A stretch of 64,000 bases of DNA, taken from contig JASLQO010000018.1 of the NCBI GenBank assembly GCA_030744435.1, positions 62,001-126,000 of the forward strand, given 5' to 3'. The notes under the pieces were generated by a model. It saw only the letters and a list, made by a program, of their open reading frames with translations. It made no database searches and was not told the DNA's origin. Position 1 is the stretch's first letter; the number at the start of each line of letters is the position of its first letter. The DNA is from JASLQO01 sp002327525 (lineage in GTDB: Bacteria > Pseudomonadota > Gammaproteobacteria > Pseudomonadales > Azotimanducaceae). Both the position numbers and the translations under genes were made by a program. Of the stretch, positions 1-7,950 are shown piece after piece.

Positions 1-964
1 CACCCGGGTGGCTGGCGCGCCCGCTTGGCATGTTCTCCGCGGCTGCCACCATCACGATGAGGTTGATGGGCAGTTTGGCGGCAATGACGGCTTTCGCCGT
101 GCCTAGCACGGCGGCGGCGCCGCACATGTCGAACTTCATCTCGTCCATGCCGGCGCCCGGTTTCAGGCTGATGCCGCCGCTGTCGAAGGTGATGCCCTTG
201 CCGATCAACACCACCGGAGCGTCGGCGCGCTTCCCGCCCTTGTAGTTGACGATGATCATGCGTCCCGGCCGCTCGCTGCCCCGGGTCACCGACAAGAAAG
301 CGCCCATGCCGAGCTCTTCCATGCGCCGTTCGTTCAGGGCGCTCACTGACACCTTGTCCTGCCTGCCAAGCTTGCGGGCTTCTCTGAGCAGATAATTGGG
401 ATCGCAGACATTCGGGGGTTGATTACCGAGATTGCGCGCGAAATCGAGGCCCTCTTTGAGCGCGTTGCCCTCGCGTACGGCGCGCGCGACGTTGGTGCGG
501 CTGCGCGCGTCGGTGTGTACCTGCACGTTGGGCATGCGGCGGTTGCTTTTATTGCTCTTGTGCTGATTGAATTCATAGAGGGACAGCGAGAGTTCGGTAA
601 TGCCGGCGGACGCGCGCCAGTATGGGTCGTGGTCTTCGACACCTACTGCGGTGAGTGCCCACAGCACGTTACTGACTTCTAGTCTGGCGGCGGCGGTGGC
701 GGCTGAGCGCACCATTTTGCGATAGTTGCTGGCGCTGACCGGGTCGTCACCGCCGCCGACCACGATCAGTCGATCGGCGTTGCAGCGTTTGGGCATGGCA
801 AGCGTGATGGTGTTACCGGGCTTGTCCTTGAAGTCGCGCAATGCCGCATCGACGATCTCTGCACCTTTTCTCACCGGCACGGCCTTGCGCGCGATCTTTG
901 CCGAGCAAACGAGTACGGGCGTTTTCAGATCTGGGAGGCTGCCAGTCTTGGTGGAATACTTCAT
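1..964 (-). CDS. pepA: Leucyl aminopeptidase PepA, C-terminus outside window
   Basis: Cytosolic dimetal M17 aminopeptidase that releases N-terminal residues from peptides; family members can also bind DNA. About 321 N-terminal residues are visible. The metal/active-site motif GKGITFDSGG lies near residues 255-264 (Lys256, Asp261 by count), followed by the MKFDMCGAAAV segment and AAENMPSG. The start is the ATG at 964; a TATAAT hexamer reads on the minus strand at 1000-995, a possible -10 box. It is divergent from lptF across about 90 bp, the arrangement usual in gammaproteobacteria. The gene runs off the left edge, so the rest of the catalytic domain is not seen. Confidence 0.96.
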   Translation of the reverse strand, partial: MKYSTKTGSLPDLKTPVLVCSAKIARKAVPVRKGAEIVDAALRDFKDKPGNTITLAMPKRCNADRLIVVGGGDDPVSASNYRKMVRSAATAAARLEVSNVLWALTAVGVEDHDPYWRASAGITELSLSLYEFNQHKSNKSNRRMPNVQVHTDARSRTNVARAVREGNALKEGLDFARNLGNQPPNVCDPNYLLREARKLGRQDKVSVSALNERRMEELGMGAFLSVTRGSERPGRMIIVNYKGGKRADAPVVLIGKGITFDSGGISLKPGAGMDEMKFDMCGAAAVLGTAKAVIAAKLPINLIVMVAAAENMPSGRASHPG

Positions 965-1052
965 AATCTCGCGCGACGGTTGAGTTGGCGCGCAATTATA
1001 TGGAGTCTCTCACCGATTTGCCCCCTGATCGATGCAGGAGTTTTGAGCACCC

Positions 1053-2123
1053 ATGATCATCGCGCGCTATGTGAACCGCGAGCTCGCCGCCATGTTCCTG
1101 GTGATCATGCTGGTACTTTTCGTGGTGGCGGTGGGAGGGCGCTTCATCGGTTACCTGCAGGATGCGGCTGCGGGGAAGTATACGGCCGATGCGTTGTTGA
1201 CCATTCTCGAGCTGCGCCTGCCCGGTTTCATCCAGTTGCTCATTCCCTTCGCCGCATTTCTCGCCGTGCTACTCACCTTTGGGCGCCTGTATGCCGATCA
1301 GGAAATGGCCGTTTTGCGGAGCAGTGGCGCGGGTCCGGCGCAAGCCATTCGCTGGATGCTGCTGCCGATGATCGGCCTGGTGGCTGTCGAAGGCTGGCTC
1401 ACCACCGTTTACACGCCGAGTACCAATCTCGAATTCACCGAATACATGATCGAGCAGCGTGCGCGTCAGCGGGTGGACACGCTGACTCCGGGCGTGTTCA
1501 ACGTGTTCGGCCGTGGTGACAGGGTGACTTATGCCGAAAGCATGAGTGAAGACGGTCGTACGCTGTACAACGTGTTCATCAGGCAACAGGAAGAAGACCT
1601 CCCATCGGTGAGCATCTGGGCCGAGCGGGGTGAGCAGTATGTCGACGAGCAAACCGGCAGTCGCTTCATGTTGTTGTTCAACGGCCGACGCTACGAGGGG
1701 ACTGTCGGGCGCAAGGACTACCGGGTGATCGAGTTCGAGCAGCTCGGGCAGCGGATTTTGGTGGAAGAAGCGGTGCGTCAGGTCACCGAGGCAGAATCGC
1801 TGGGCACTGCGGTGTTGTTTGCCAGCTCTCGGCCGGAGGACATGGCCGAGCTGCATTGGCGCATCGCACTGCCGGTCTTCACGCTGGTCGGTATTCTGCT
1901 GGCAGTCGGCTTGTCCAGGGTGAAACCGCGTCAGGGCCGGTTTGCACGGGTTCTGCCCGCCATGGGCGTGCTGGTGATCTACTACTTAGCACTGCTGGTC
2001 AACCAGAACGCCATGCACGAGGGCAATTTCCCGACATGGGCGGGATTCTGGCTGGTGCACGGGGCTTTCGGAGGCGCGGCGCTCAGCCTGATCGTAGGTG
2101 TGGGGAAACCCGCCAAAGCCTGA
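1053..2123 (+). CDS. lptF: LPS export permease LptF
   Basis: Inner-membrane permease subunit of the LptB2FG transporter, which extracts lipopolysaccharide and drives it across the periplasm. The 356-residue protein has the YjgP/YjgQ layout: hydrophobic segments near residues 12-34, 55-77 and 98-118, a periplasmic beta-rich domain of about 150 residues, then three more membrane segments from about 270 to the end. The segment ADQEMAVLRSSG is typical of the cytoplasmic coupling loop. The ATG at 1053 follows a GCAGGAG site. The usual next gene, lptG, is absent; a thiolase gene on the other strand converges on it. Confidence 0.95.
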   Translation: MIIARYVNRELAAMFLVIMLVLFVVAVGGRFIGYLQDAAAGKYTADALLTILELRLPGFIQLLIPFAAFLAVLLTFGRLYADQEMAVLRSSGAGPAQAIRWMLLPMIGLVAVEGWLTTVYTPSTNLEFTEYMIEQRARQRVDTLTPGVFNVFGRGDRVTYAESMSEDGRTLYNVFIRQQEEDLPSVSIWAERGEQYVDEQTGSRFMLLFNGRRYEGTVGRKDYRVIEFEQLGQRILVEEAVRQVTEAESLGTAVLFASSRPEDMAELHWRIALPVFTLVGILLAVGLSRVKPRQGRFARVLPAMGVLVIYYLALLVNQNAMHEGNFPTWAGFWLVHGAFGGAALSLIVGVGKPAKA

Positions 2124-2153
2124 CGTCGAACACGCGGGCTTCCCACGGTGTGA

Positions 2154-3605
2154 TCAGAAGCTGGCGGCATTACCCGCAAGCGTTACCCGGCGGCCGCAGA
2201 ACTCTTCGGTGGTCATGGCCGAGGCGGTGTCGCGGTCGTTGCAGATGCCCCAAACGCGGGCGTCGTCGAGGCGTGCCGCGAGATAGGCAATGGCGGGACC
2301 ATCGCCATCGTACATCACGGTGTAGCCCTCCACTTCGGCGGTGCCGAAGTGTTCATCGACCAGCTCCCGGGAGGGGGTCTGGTCCACTCGGTCCTGCAGA
2401 TCCTCGTGGCGATAAGGCTCGGACGGCGGTTCCGTGGAATACACGCCGAATGCGTGCTTGGTGATGTAGCCGCCATTGGCGGTGACAAGCCCGCGTTCAC
2501 CGGGCTTCTCACGCAGCAATTCGGCCATGCGCGCGATGGAGTGCATGACGTAGTCGTTGAGAGGCCCACCGCCCCAGGTCATTCCACCGGTGACGGTCCA
2601 TGGTAAGGCCGGATCGAGTCCGAGTTCGGCCGCGGATACCTGAACGGCGACGGGAAAGCAGCTGTAGAGATCCACCATGTCGATGTCGGTCGGCTGAATA
2701 CCGGCCATTTCCAGTGCGCGAGTGCCGGCGAAGCGGATAGCGGGTGAACTGTGCAGATTGTTGCGGTTGGAGACGAAATAGTGATCGTGTGCGTTGGTCC
2801 CGACCCAGGGATAGACCCACTTGTCCTCGGCGATACCGAGCGCGCGCGCCTTTTCGGTCGATGTGAGGATAAGCGCGGCGGCCTGGTCCACGTTGTTGTT
2901 GGAGTTCAGGAACTTGGGGTAGGGAAACGATACCGGCCGGTTGACGGTGGAAGGCGTGCGGATTTCCTCGGCGGTTTTCGCCTCACGTATCCATGCATGC
3001 GGATTGCCGGCCGCAACGACGCTGAAGCCCGCCCAGAGCTCCGAGATGTGCCGCAGGTGTTCGTCGATGCTCTGCCCGCGGTGGTGGCGCAGCGCGCTTT
3101 CCAGGATAGGGTACACCTGAATCGGCTGAATGATGTTCAGAGCTTCCTCGCGGGGATGCATCATCGGCGCGTCGGCGCCGATCATCCGGTCAGGTGTACC
3201 CTCCAGAGCACTCCATTGCGGTTTGAAGCCCGCGCGGCGTGCCTTGGCGCGTGTGTTGCCGCACTCGGCACCCGCAATGACGATGACCTCGTGCTTGCCG
3301 GACTGAACGTCGAGGCAGGACATATTCATGGTGGTCTGTACGAAATTGCCGCCGAAAGGCGTGAGACACGTCTCGGCACCCGGGCTGCCGATGACCTCGG
3401 CGATGGCCCGCCCGGGATCCTGGTAACGCCAGCCGCCCTTGATCACCCGGACCGAATCCACACGGGAGAGCAATTCGTGGCTACCGGCATCCTCGGCGGC
3501 CGCGCGGACCGCTTCGAGCATGAGCAGGTAAGGCTCCTTGCCGTCGTTGGGATCGTCAATGCGTTGGTTGAGTTGAGCGATGCCGACCAGAACCGGTGTT
3601 TGCAT
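2154..3605 (-). CDS. Thiolase-family acetyl-CoA acetyltransferase-like protein
   Basis: 483-residue protein of the thiolase superfamily, in the subgroup usually annotated acetyl-CoA acetyltransferase, with an N-terminal thiolase fold and an extra C-terminal domain (GGMTWGGGPLNDY, then TANGGYITKHAFG). Substrate is unknown; a role in acyl-CoA or sterol side-chain metabolism is inference from the family. The candidate nucleophile region reads NMSCLDVQSG. The open frame continues further upstream, but the ATG at 3605 has an AGGAG site eight bases before it and matches the family start (QTPVLVGIAQLNQR), so that start is preferred. It stands alone, convergent with lptF. Confidence 0.85.
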   Translation of the reverse strand: MQTPVLVGIAQLNQRIDDPNDGKEPYLLMLEAVRAAAEDAGSHELLSRVDSVRVIKGGWRYQDPGRAIAEVIGSPGAETCLTPFGGNFVQTTMNMSCLDVQSGKHEVIVIAGAECGNTRAKARRAGFKPQWSALEGTPDRMIGADAPMMHPREEALNIIQPIQVYPILESALRHHRGQSIDEHLRHISELWAGFSVVAAGNPHAWIREAKTAEEIRTPSTVNRPVSFPYPKFLNSNNNVDQAAALILTSTEKARALGIAEDKWVYPWVGTNAHDHYFVSNRNNLHSSPAIRFAGTRALEMAGIQPTDIDMVDLYSCFPVAVQVSAAELGLDPALPWTVTGGMTWGGGPLNDYVMHSIARMAELLREKPGERGLVTANGGYITKHAFGVYSTEPPSEPYRHEDLQDRVDQTPSRELVDEHFGTAEVEGYTVMYDGDGPAIAYLAARLDDARVWGICNDRDTASAMTTEEFCGRRVTLAGNAASF

Positions 3606-3694
3606 GGTGTCTCCTGAGCGACCGGGAAACCGGCAATCATACTGAAGGCAGACTATAAATAGTGGGGTTTGTGGCCTGTGTGCAAAAAATGGGC

Positions 3695-3718
3695 AGGGTG
3701 TTTCGCAGCACCCTCTTT
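3695..3718 (+). terminator. Short hairpin followed by CTTTT, possible terminator
   Basis: AGGGTG (3695-3700) pairs perfectly with CACCCT (3709-3714) around an 8-base loop and is followed by CTTTT. It lies 20 bp before the XRE-fusion gene and downstream of no plus-strand gene, so it could be a leader hairpin or chance. The stem is short. Confidence 0.25.
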
Positions 3719-3738
3719 TGAACAACCGCGGGTGATGC

Positions 3739-4191
3739 ATGGACGAGTGTCGCGATATAGCCAGCCGAGCGACGGATGGGGGGCAAGTGGTGCATCCTTT
3801 TCGTGCGCTCGGTGGCTTCGTGAACGTCAACGGACAGTGGTATTTCTCGTCTCGGGAAGGTGATTACGGACCCTTCTCCTCGAAACGAGAAGCAAACGAT
3901 GCACTGGAGCGCTGCATCGAAGCGCAACTCTTCGCAATCGGGGATGGTGAGAAGGAAGGAGAAACGTGCGAGCCCCGCAGACTCCACGACCTCACACCCG
4001 AAGACGTGAAACGTATCCGGTCGCAGACCCGTCTATCACAGGCCCACTTCGTTAGTGCCTTCAACATCAGCATTTCCACGCTGCGCAGTTGGGAGCGCGG
4101 CAACGCCACCCCTAACCGGACCGCGACCGCCTATCTGCGTGTGATCGAGCGGCATCTGGGTCTGGTGTTTGAGGTATTGAACAGCGGGTAG
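3739..4191 (+). CDS. Two-domain XRE-type regulator with GQWYF N-terminal domain
   Basis: 150-residue soluble protein. Residues about 28-65 (FVNVNGQWYFSSREG, GPFSSKREA) resemble the small DUF6316-type domain of gammaproteobacteria. Residues about 86-150 form a Cro/C1 helix-turn-helix of the HigA/NadS antitoxin-like type (LSQAHFVSAFNISISTLRSWERG, then a terminal helix ending LGLVFEVL). Putting the two in one chain suggests a DNA-binding regulator with an accessory sensing or protein-binding domain; that is inference. No toxin gene lies next to it on either side. Start is the ATG at 3739, preceded by GGGTG. Fold calls rest on motif recognition only. Confidence 0.7.
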   Translation: MDECRDIASRATDGGQVVHPFRALGGFVNVNGQWYFSSREGDYGPFSSKREANDALERCIEAQLFAIGDGEKEGETCEPRRLHDLTPEDVKRIRSQTRLSQAHFVSAFNISISTLRSWERGNATPNRTATAYLRVIERHLGLVFEVLNSG

Positions 4192-4389
4192 GGCTGGCCG
4201 TCGTTTAAGACGTTTCTGCGGAGACGTCTCTGGACGGGTTGACTCTGCGCACGAAGGACCAAACACCAAGGCCCGACCATTACCATATCGCCTGGGTGCT
4301 CAGGGGGACACTCGGGGGACCATAGTGCAATGGATGCGCGTCGGCCTATGATGTGTGTTTTCTTCAAAGTATGTCTCGAGGGAGGCAGT

Positions 4390-5178
4390 ATGGAATTGCA
4401 GGACAAGGTCGTTGTCATTACCGGTGCCGGTTCTGGCATCGGCCGTGCGCTGGCAATCGGCCTGGCGGCGGTTGGTGCGAAAGCGGTGGTTTGTACCGAT
4501 CTGAACGGTGACAGCGCTGCGGAGACGGCAGCGATGATCGGGTCCGCCGCTTCATCGGCGGCACTGGATGTTGCCGATGAGGCAGCGATCGAGGCGCTGG
4601 TTGCGCAAACGCAAGTGCAGCACGGTGGTATCGATATCTTCGTCTCTAACGCGGGGTACGCACTTCCGGGGGGACTTGAGTTAGCCACCGAAGACTGGCA
4701 GCGCATGATGAATGTGCACACCTGGTCGCATCTGGCAGCTGCGCGAGCGGTGATTCCGGGAATGATCGAACGCGGGGGCGGATACCTCTTAAGTACAGCA
4801 TCGGCCGCGGGTCTGCTCACGCAGATGGACTCGGGCCCATACGCCGTGTCGAAGCATGCGGCGGTCGCGCTCGCGGAGTGGATTGCGATCAACTATGCAG
4901 ATCAGAACATCAAGGTGTCGGTGCTGTGTCCCCAGGCGGTGCGCACTAACATTGGCGGTCCGAGAAAACCAGGGGAGCAGACGAAGGGACAGGCGAGCTT
5001 CGACGGGGTGCTGGAAGCGGATACCGTGGCGGATGCCTGCATCGAGACCATTCGCGAGGAACGCTTTCTGGTGCTGCCGCACCCCGAGGTGGAGACCTAT
5101 TTCCAGCGCAAGGCGAGCGACTACGATCGCTGGTTGCGTGGGATGCGTCGTTTCAAGGAGCGTATCTCGGCTGGTTGA
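4390..5178 (+). CDS. Short-chain dehydrogenase/reductase
   Basis: 262-residue classical SDR, an NAD(P)-dependent oxidoreductase of unknown substrate. Cofactor motif GAGSGIG lies near residues 12-18, followed by acidic residues near VCTDLN, the NAG motif (SNAGYA) near residue 86, and the catalytic Ser and Tyr-x-x-x-Lys in STASAAG and YAVSK. The open frame starts 60 bp earlier, but the ATG at 4390 has a GAGGGAGG ribosome site just upstream and fits the family start. No operon partner; the next 1 kb is the AT-richer repeat region. Confidence 0.88.
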   Translation: MELQDKVVVITGAGSGIGRALAIGLAAVGAKAVVCTDLNGDSAAETAAMIGSAASSAALDVADEAAIEALVAQTQVQHGGIDIFVSNAGYALPGGLELATEDWQRMMNVHTWSHLAAARAVIPGMIERGGGYLLSTASAAGLLTQMDSGPYAVSKHAAVALAEWIAINYADQNIKVSVLCPQAVRTNIGGPRKPGEQTKGQASFDGVLEADTVADACIETIREERFLVLPHPEVETYFQRKASDYDRWLRGMRRFKERISAG

Positions 5179-5202
5179 GGTTCAGTCATTCGCTGCGAAG
5201 AG

Positions 5203-5444
5203 AAAAGGGGACAGGTACACTTTTCGACGAGAACTAACCCTGATGTAGCAATCCTGGGTGAGCGCAGACGCGTTAGAACGGGCAATTCACGAGGGGATGC
5301 ATACGCACATCTACGATGGCACTACCATATGTGACCTGAGCGAAAAGCGAGCGAGCGCTTAGTTTGCCCGCTATAACGCGAGCCGTAGGTGCTGTGAGCC
5401 ACGTAGGATTGCTACATTAGGGCTAAGTGTACCTGTCCCCATTT
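5203..5444. mobile_element. Nested inverted-repeat element (MITE-like), 242 bp
   Basis: Outer ends: a 20-base arm at 5203-5222 (core GGGGACAGGTACACTT) and its reverse complement at 5425-5444, one mismatch. Inside it a second palindrome spans 5234-5426, with ends CTAACCCTGATGTAGCAATCCT and, in reverse, CTTAGCCCTAATGTAGCAATCCT; pairing resumes inward (CGTTAGAACGGGCAA near 5271 against TTGCCCGCTATAACG near 5365). No transposase is encoded. Similar GGGGACAG-type ends are known beside REP-associated transposases, but that link is from memory. The right end abuts a truncated repeat-protein gene and even supplies its apparent GTG. Confidence 0.75.
5234..5426. repeat. Inner palindrome, related to the element at 55564-55666
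   Basis: The right half (from about 5378, CGAGCCGTAGGTGCTGTGAG) aligns with the right half of the 55564-55666 element (CGAGCCGCAGGCGCTCTGGG), and both ends carry the CCCTGATGTAGCA motif. The two are therefore copies of one diverged family. This copy is longer (193 against 103 bp) because of extra central sequence. Confidence 0.7.
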
Positions 5445-5987
5445 CCTGTCGAAGTGGTAGATCCATTAACGGGTGAGTCTTTACAGACGGTGTGGCACCC
5501 GATTGGATTAAGTGTGCAGGGTATTACCTCGATGCAGGATATTAGTGGTAACGGTATCCCTGAGTTAGTGACACTGGTGACACGTAAATCAGACGGGCTC
5601 ATTGGTGCGCGTTTAAGTGATCTGGAATCAGGTAAGTCCTTTAAGCGTATGTGGTATCGGGCGAACTCAAAAGTGGTCTCTCCTGTATCATTTGCAATCT
5701 TTGATGATGTCTCGGGTAACGGTATCCCGGAAGTCGGTGTTGCCGTGATGCGTCAGACGGATGGACGTCAAGTGGTGCAGTTACGTGACCCTGATACGGG
5801 CCGCCTAGCAACCAATGTCTGGCTTGCACCCGGCTTTATGGCGCAGAGGATTGTAGTGATGCCTGCTGTCGATGGCGTACAGGGTGTGGGTGTATTGGGT
5901 TATACACGCAAGGCTAAGTATCAGGCACGTATCTATAATGCTGAGACCGGCCAACAGAGGGCGTCTGCTTACTATCCGATGTTCTGA
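5427..5987 (+). pseudogene. C-terminal remnant of FG-GAP/VCBS-like repeat protein
   Basis: The 186-codon frame holds about three copies of a roughly 56-residue repeat, marked by DPLTG / DLESG / DPDTG and by DISGNGIPEL / DVSGNGIPEV. This resembles calcium-loop beta-propeller proteins, usually large and extracellular. There is no signal peptide; the frame opens inside the right arm of the inverted-repeat element (GTG at 5427), so the start is probably artificial and the 5' part lost. Base use is clearly more AT-rich than the flanks, with many TTA and GTT-type codons, suggesting transferred DNA. It could still be expressed as a short protein, but I think decay is more likely. Confidence 0.65.
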
Positions 5988-6006
5988 TTGTTAGGCTAAA
6001 AGTGTC

Positions 6007-6099
6007 ATGAATCGCTTATTCGAATCATCGCTTCTGATCGGCGCATTTATGTTCCTTGCAGCAACGATCGAACTTGCGCTGGATAGTGTCAGAAAATAG
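6007..6099 (+). CDS. Possible 30-residue single-membrane-segment peptide
   Basis: An ATG at 6007 opens a 30-codon frame (starts MNRLFESSLL, ends LALDSVRK) with one hydrophobic stretch of about 17 residues. It lies 20 bp after the repeat-protein remnant in the AT-richer patch. No recognisable ribosome site or family. It may be chance or a fragment. Confidence 0.2.
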   Translation: MNRLFESSLLIGAFMFLAATIELALDSVRK

Positions 6100-6243
6100 A
6101 GCGAACTCGGCAATGCTACCAGAGGCTTTTGTGGCTTGCCTACCGGCTGCTCAGATCACTCCGAAATGTAGCCCCCGTGTAGCCCCGAGGAAATTTGAAA
6201 GCGATGCTGGTTAGCTAATGATCTCTGAAGCCTGTATTTTGCT
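6100..6243. other. AT-richer gap between gene remnant and tRNA-Leu 3' end
   Basis: No gene seen. The stretch lies directly beyond the 3' end of tRNA-Leu, the side where islands commonly integrate, but I see no integrase and no direct copy of the tRNA 3' end in this window. Confidence 0.4.
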
Positions 6244-6330
6244 TGGTGCCTGGGGTGGGAGTCGAACCCACACATCATTGCTGATACCAGATTTTGAGTC
6301 TGGCGCGTCTACCAATTTCGCCACCCAGGC
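6244..6330 (-). tRNA. tRNA-Leu (anticodon CAA)
   Basis: On the minus strand the acceptor arms GCCTGGG (6330-6324) and CCCAGGC pair fully. The anticodon stem CCAGA/TCTGG encloses loop CTCAAAA with anticodon CAA, which reads UUG. The T arm contains GGTTCGACTCC. There is a long variable arm as expected for a class II tRNA, and CCA is encoded at 6246-6244. Length 87 nt including CCA. Confidence 0.97.
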
Positions 6331-6501
6331 ATGACCCGTGAACCTGGCCCGCAAATGGGGCCGGGTGGCGCGATTCTCCCGATCTCGCGGGGTCAGTCAA
6401 GTTCGGGATATGATCGGGGATCTTTTTTGAGCGTATGCAGCAGGGGCAGGGGGCACCGGCGCACCGGCCGACCTCAAACAATCGCTCCCCGAAGGACCAA
6501 T

Positions 6502-7113
6502 ATGAGCAACATCACACTGTATGGCACCTCGGCTTCACGCGCGCTGCGCTCGCTGTGGGCCATCGAGGAAGTCGGCGTCGAGTACGAACACGTGCCCACA
6601 CACTTCACGGAAGACAGCAAGACACCTGAGTATCTGGCCATCAACCCGAACGGGCGCATACCTGCGCTGATCGATGGTGACCTCGTGTTGTTCGAGTCGA
6701 TGGCCATCAATCAGTATCTCGCCAGAACCTATGGCGGTGATCTTTATCCGGACGGTGCGCCCGACCAGGCGCGCGCGATGCAGTGGAGCGTGTGGGGCAT
6801 CAGCGAGATCGAGCCGCTGCAGATGCAGATCGTTATCGAGAGCTTGTTTAAGACACCGGAAACACGCGACACCGACGTCATCGCGCGAGCAAAGGAGGGG
6901 CTCAACCGGCCGCTCGCGGTGCTGAACGACCATCTCGCCGGGCGTGATTACCTGCTTGGAGAGAATTTCAGTTTTGCCGATCTGAATGTGGCGGGTGTCA
7001 TGCTGCTGTTGCAGATGGTGAAACACGATTATTCGAGTCACGCCAATGTTCAGAGGTGGGCGGAGGCATGCTATGCGCGGCCATCACTTGCTGCTGCGCA
7101 AGCACGGGAGTGA
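6502..7113 (+). CDS. Glutathione S-transferase family protein
   Basis: 203-residue cytosolic GST-fold protein. The N-terminal thioredoxin-like domain (residues 1-80) carries SRALRSLWAIEE and the cis-Pro/glutathione-binding segments NPNGRIPALIDGD and FESMAINQYL; the rest is the all-helical C-terminal domain. Probably conjugates or reduces glutathione-linked substrates; substrate unknown. The frame is open further upstream, but the ATG at 6502 follows GAAGGA and gives a normal family start. Its stop is 18 bp before the next gene, so the two may be co-transcribed. Confidence 0.88.
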   Translation: MSNITLYGTSASRALRSLWAIEEVGVEYEHVPTHFTEDSKTPEYLAINPNGRIPALIDGDLVLFESMAINQYLARTYGGDLYPDGAPDQARAMQWSVWGISEIEPLQMQIVIESLFKTPETRDTDVIARAKEGLNRPLAVLNDHLAGRDYLLGENFSFADLNVAGVMLLLQMVKHDYSSHANVQRWAEACYARPSLAAAQARE

Positions 7114-7131
7114 TTCGATCGGGGGAAGCAC

Positions 7132-7950
7132 ATGGATCTGGGACTATCGGGAAAGTTCGGCATCGTCGTCGGCGGCAGCCGCGGTATCGGCAAAGCCATA
7201 GCGCTGGAACTGGCGCGGGAAGGGGTAGATCTTGCTATCGCTGCGCGCAATGCGGAACGGCTACAAGCGAGCGCGGCCGAGATATCGGCGGCCACCGGAA
7301 GACGTGTTTATCCGCTTGTCTGTGACGTCATCAGCCGTGAACAGGTGGATGCCATGGTCGAGGAGGCGGTGGCAGAGCTCGGCGGCCTGCACATCCTCAT
7401 CAACAGCGGCTCGGCGCCGGGTGGTTCTGCGACAGCGGTCGGCTACATCGATAGCATCGTGGATGAGGACTTTCTCGACGATTTCAACGTCAAATATCTA
7501 GGGGCGTTGCGTTGTACGCGCGCTTGTATTCCACATCTCCAATGCACCGGTTGGGGACGCATCGTCAACATCAGTGGGTTGAATGCGCGCATTGCAGGCA
7601 ATCTGTCCGGGGGCGCGCGCAACACGTCGCTTGTGCATTTCACCAAGACACTCGCCAATCAGCTCGGGCGTAGCGGTATCACCGTCAACTGTATACACCC
7701 CGGTATAACCCGCACGGAACGCACTGCCAGTAGGCTCGCTGCGCGTGCCGAGCGCAAAGGGGTCAGTGCACGGGAAGTGGAAGCGGCCGACTATGCGCAG
7801 GGTGCAAGACGTGCCAACGCCATCGGGCGCATGGTGGATGCGGCCGAAATCGCCCATCTTGCCGCCTATCTGTGTTCCGACAAGGCGTGGGCCGTCACGG
7901 GCGAGACCATCGCCGCTGATGGCGGCGGCGGTACGTTCGTGTACTACTGA
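7132..7950 (+). CDS. SDR-fold oxidoreductase lacking the Tyr-x-x-x-Lys pair
   Basis: 272-residue SDR. The Rossmann motif GGSRGIG lies near residues 14-20 and INSGSAPGG replaces the usual NAG motif. After the serine in IVNISG, the place where YxxxK should be reads GGARNTSLVHFTK, so the catalytic tyrosine and lysine are both missing. A known SDR subgroup with an RN motif here has the same property, so it may use another mechanism or be non-catalytic. A GGGGGAAG ribosome site precedes the ATG. It sits 18 bp after the GST gene. Confidence 0.85.
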   Translation: MDLGLSGKFGIVVGGSRGIGKAIALELAREGVDLAIAARNAERLQASAAEISAATGRRVYPLVCDVISREQVDAMVEEAVAELGGLHILINSGSAPGGSATAVGYIDSIVDEDFLDDFNVKYLGALRCTRACIPHLQCTGWGRIVNISGLNARIAGNLSGGARNTSLVHFTKTLANQLGRSGITVNCIHPGITRTERTASRLAARAERKGVSAREVEAADYAQGARRANAIGRMVDAAEIAHLAAYLCSDKAWAVTGETIAADGGGGTFVYY

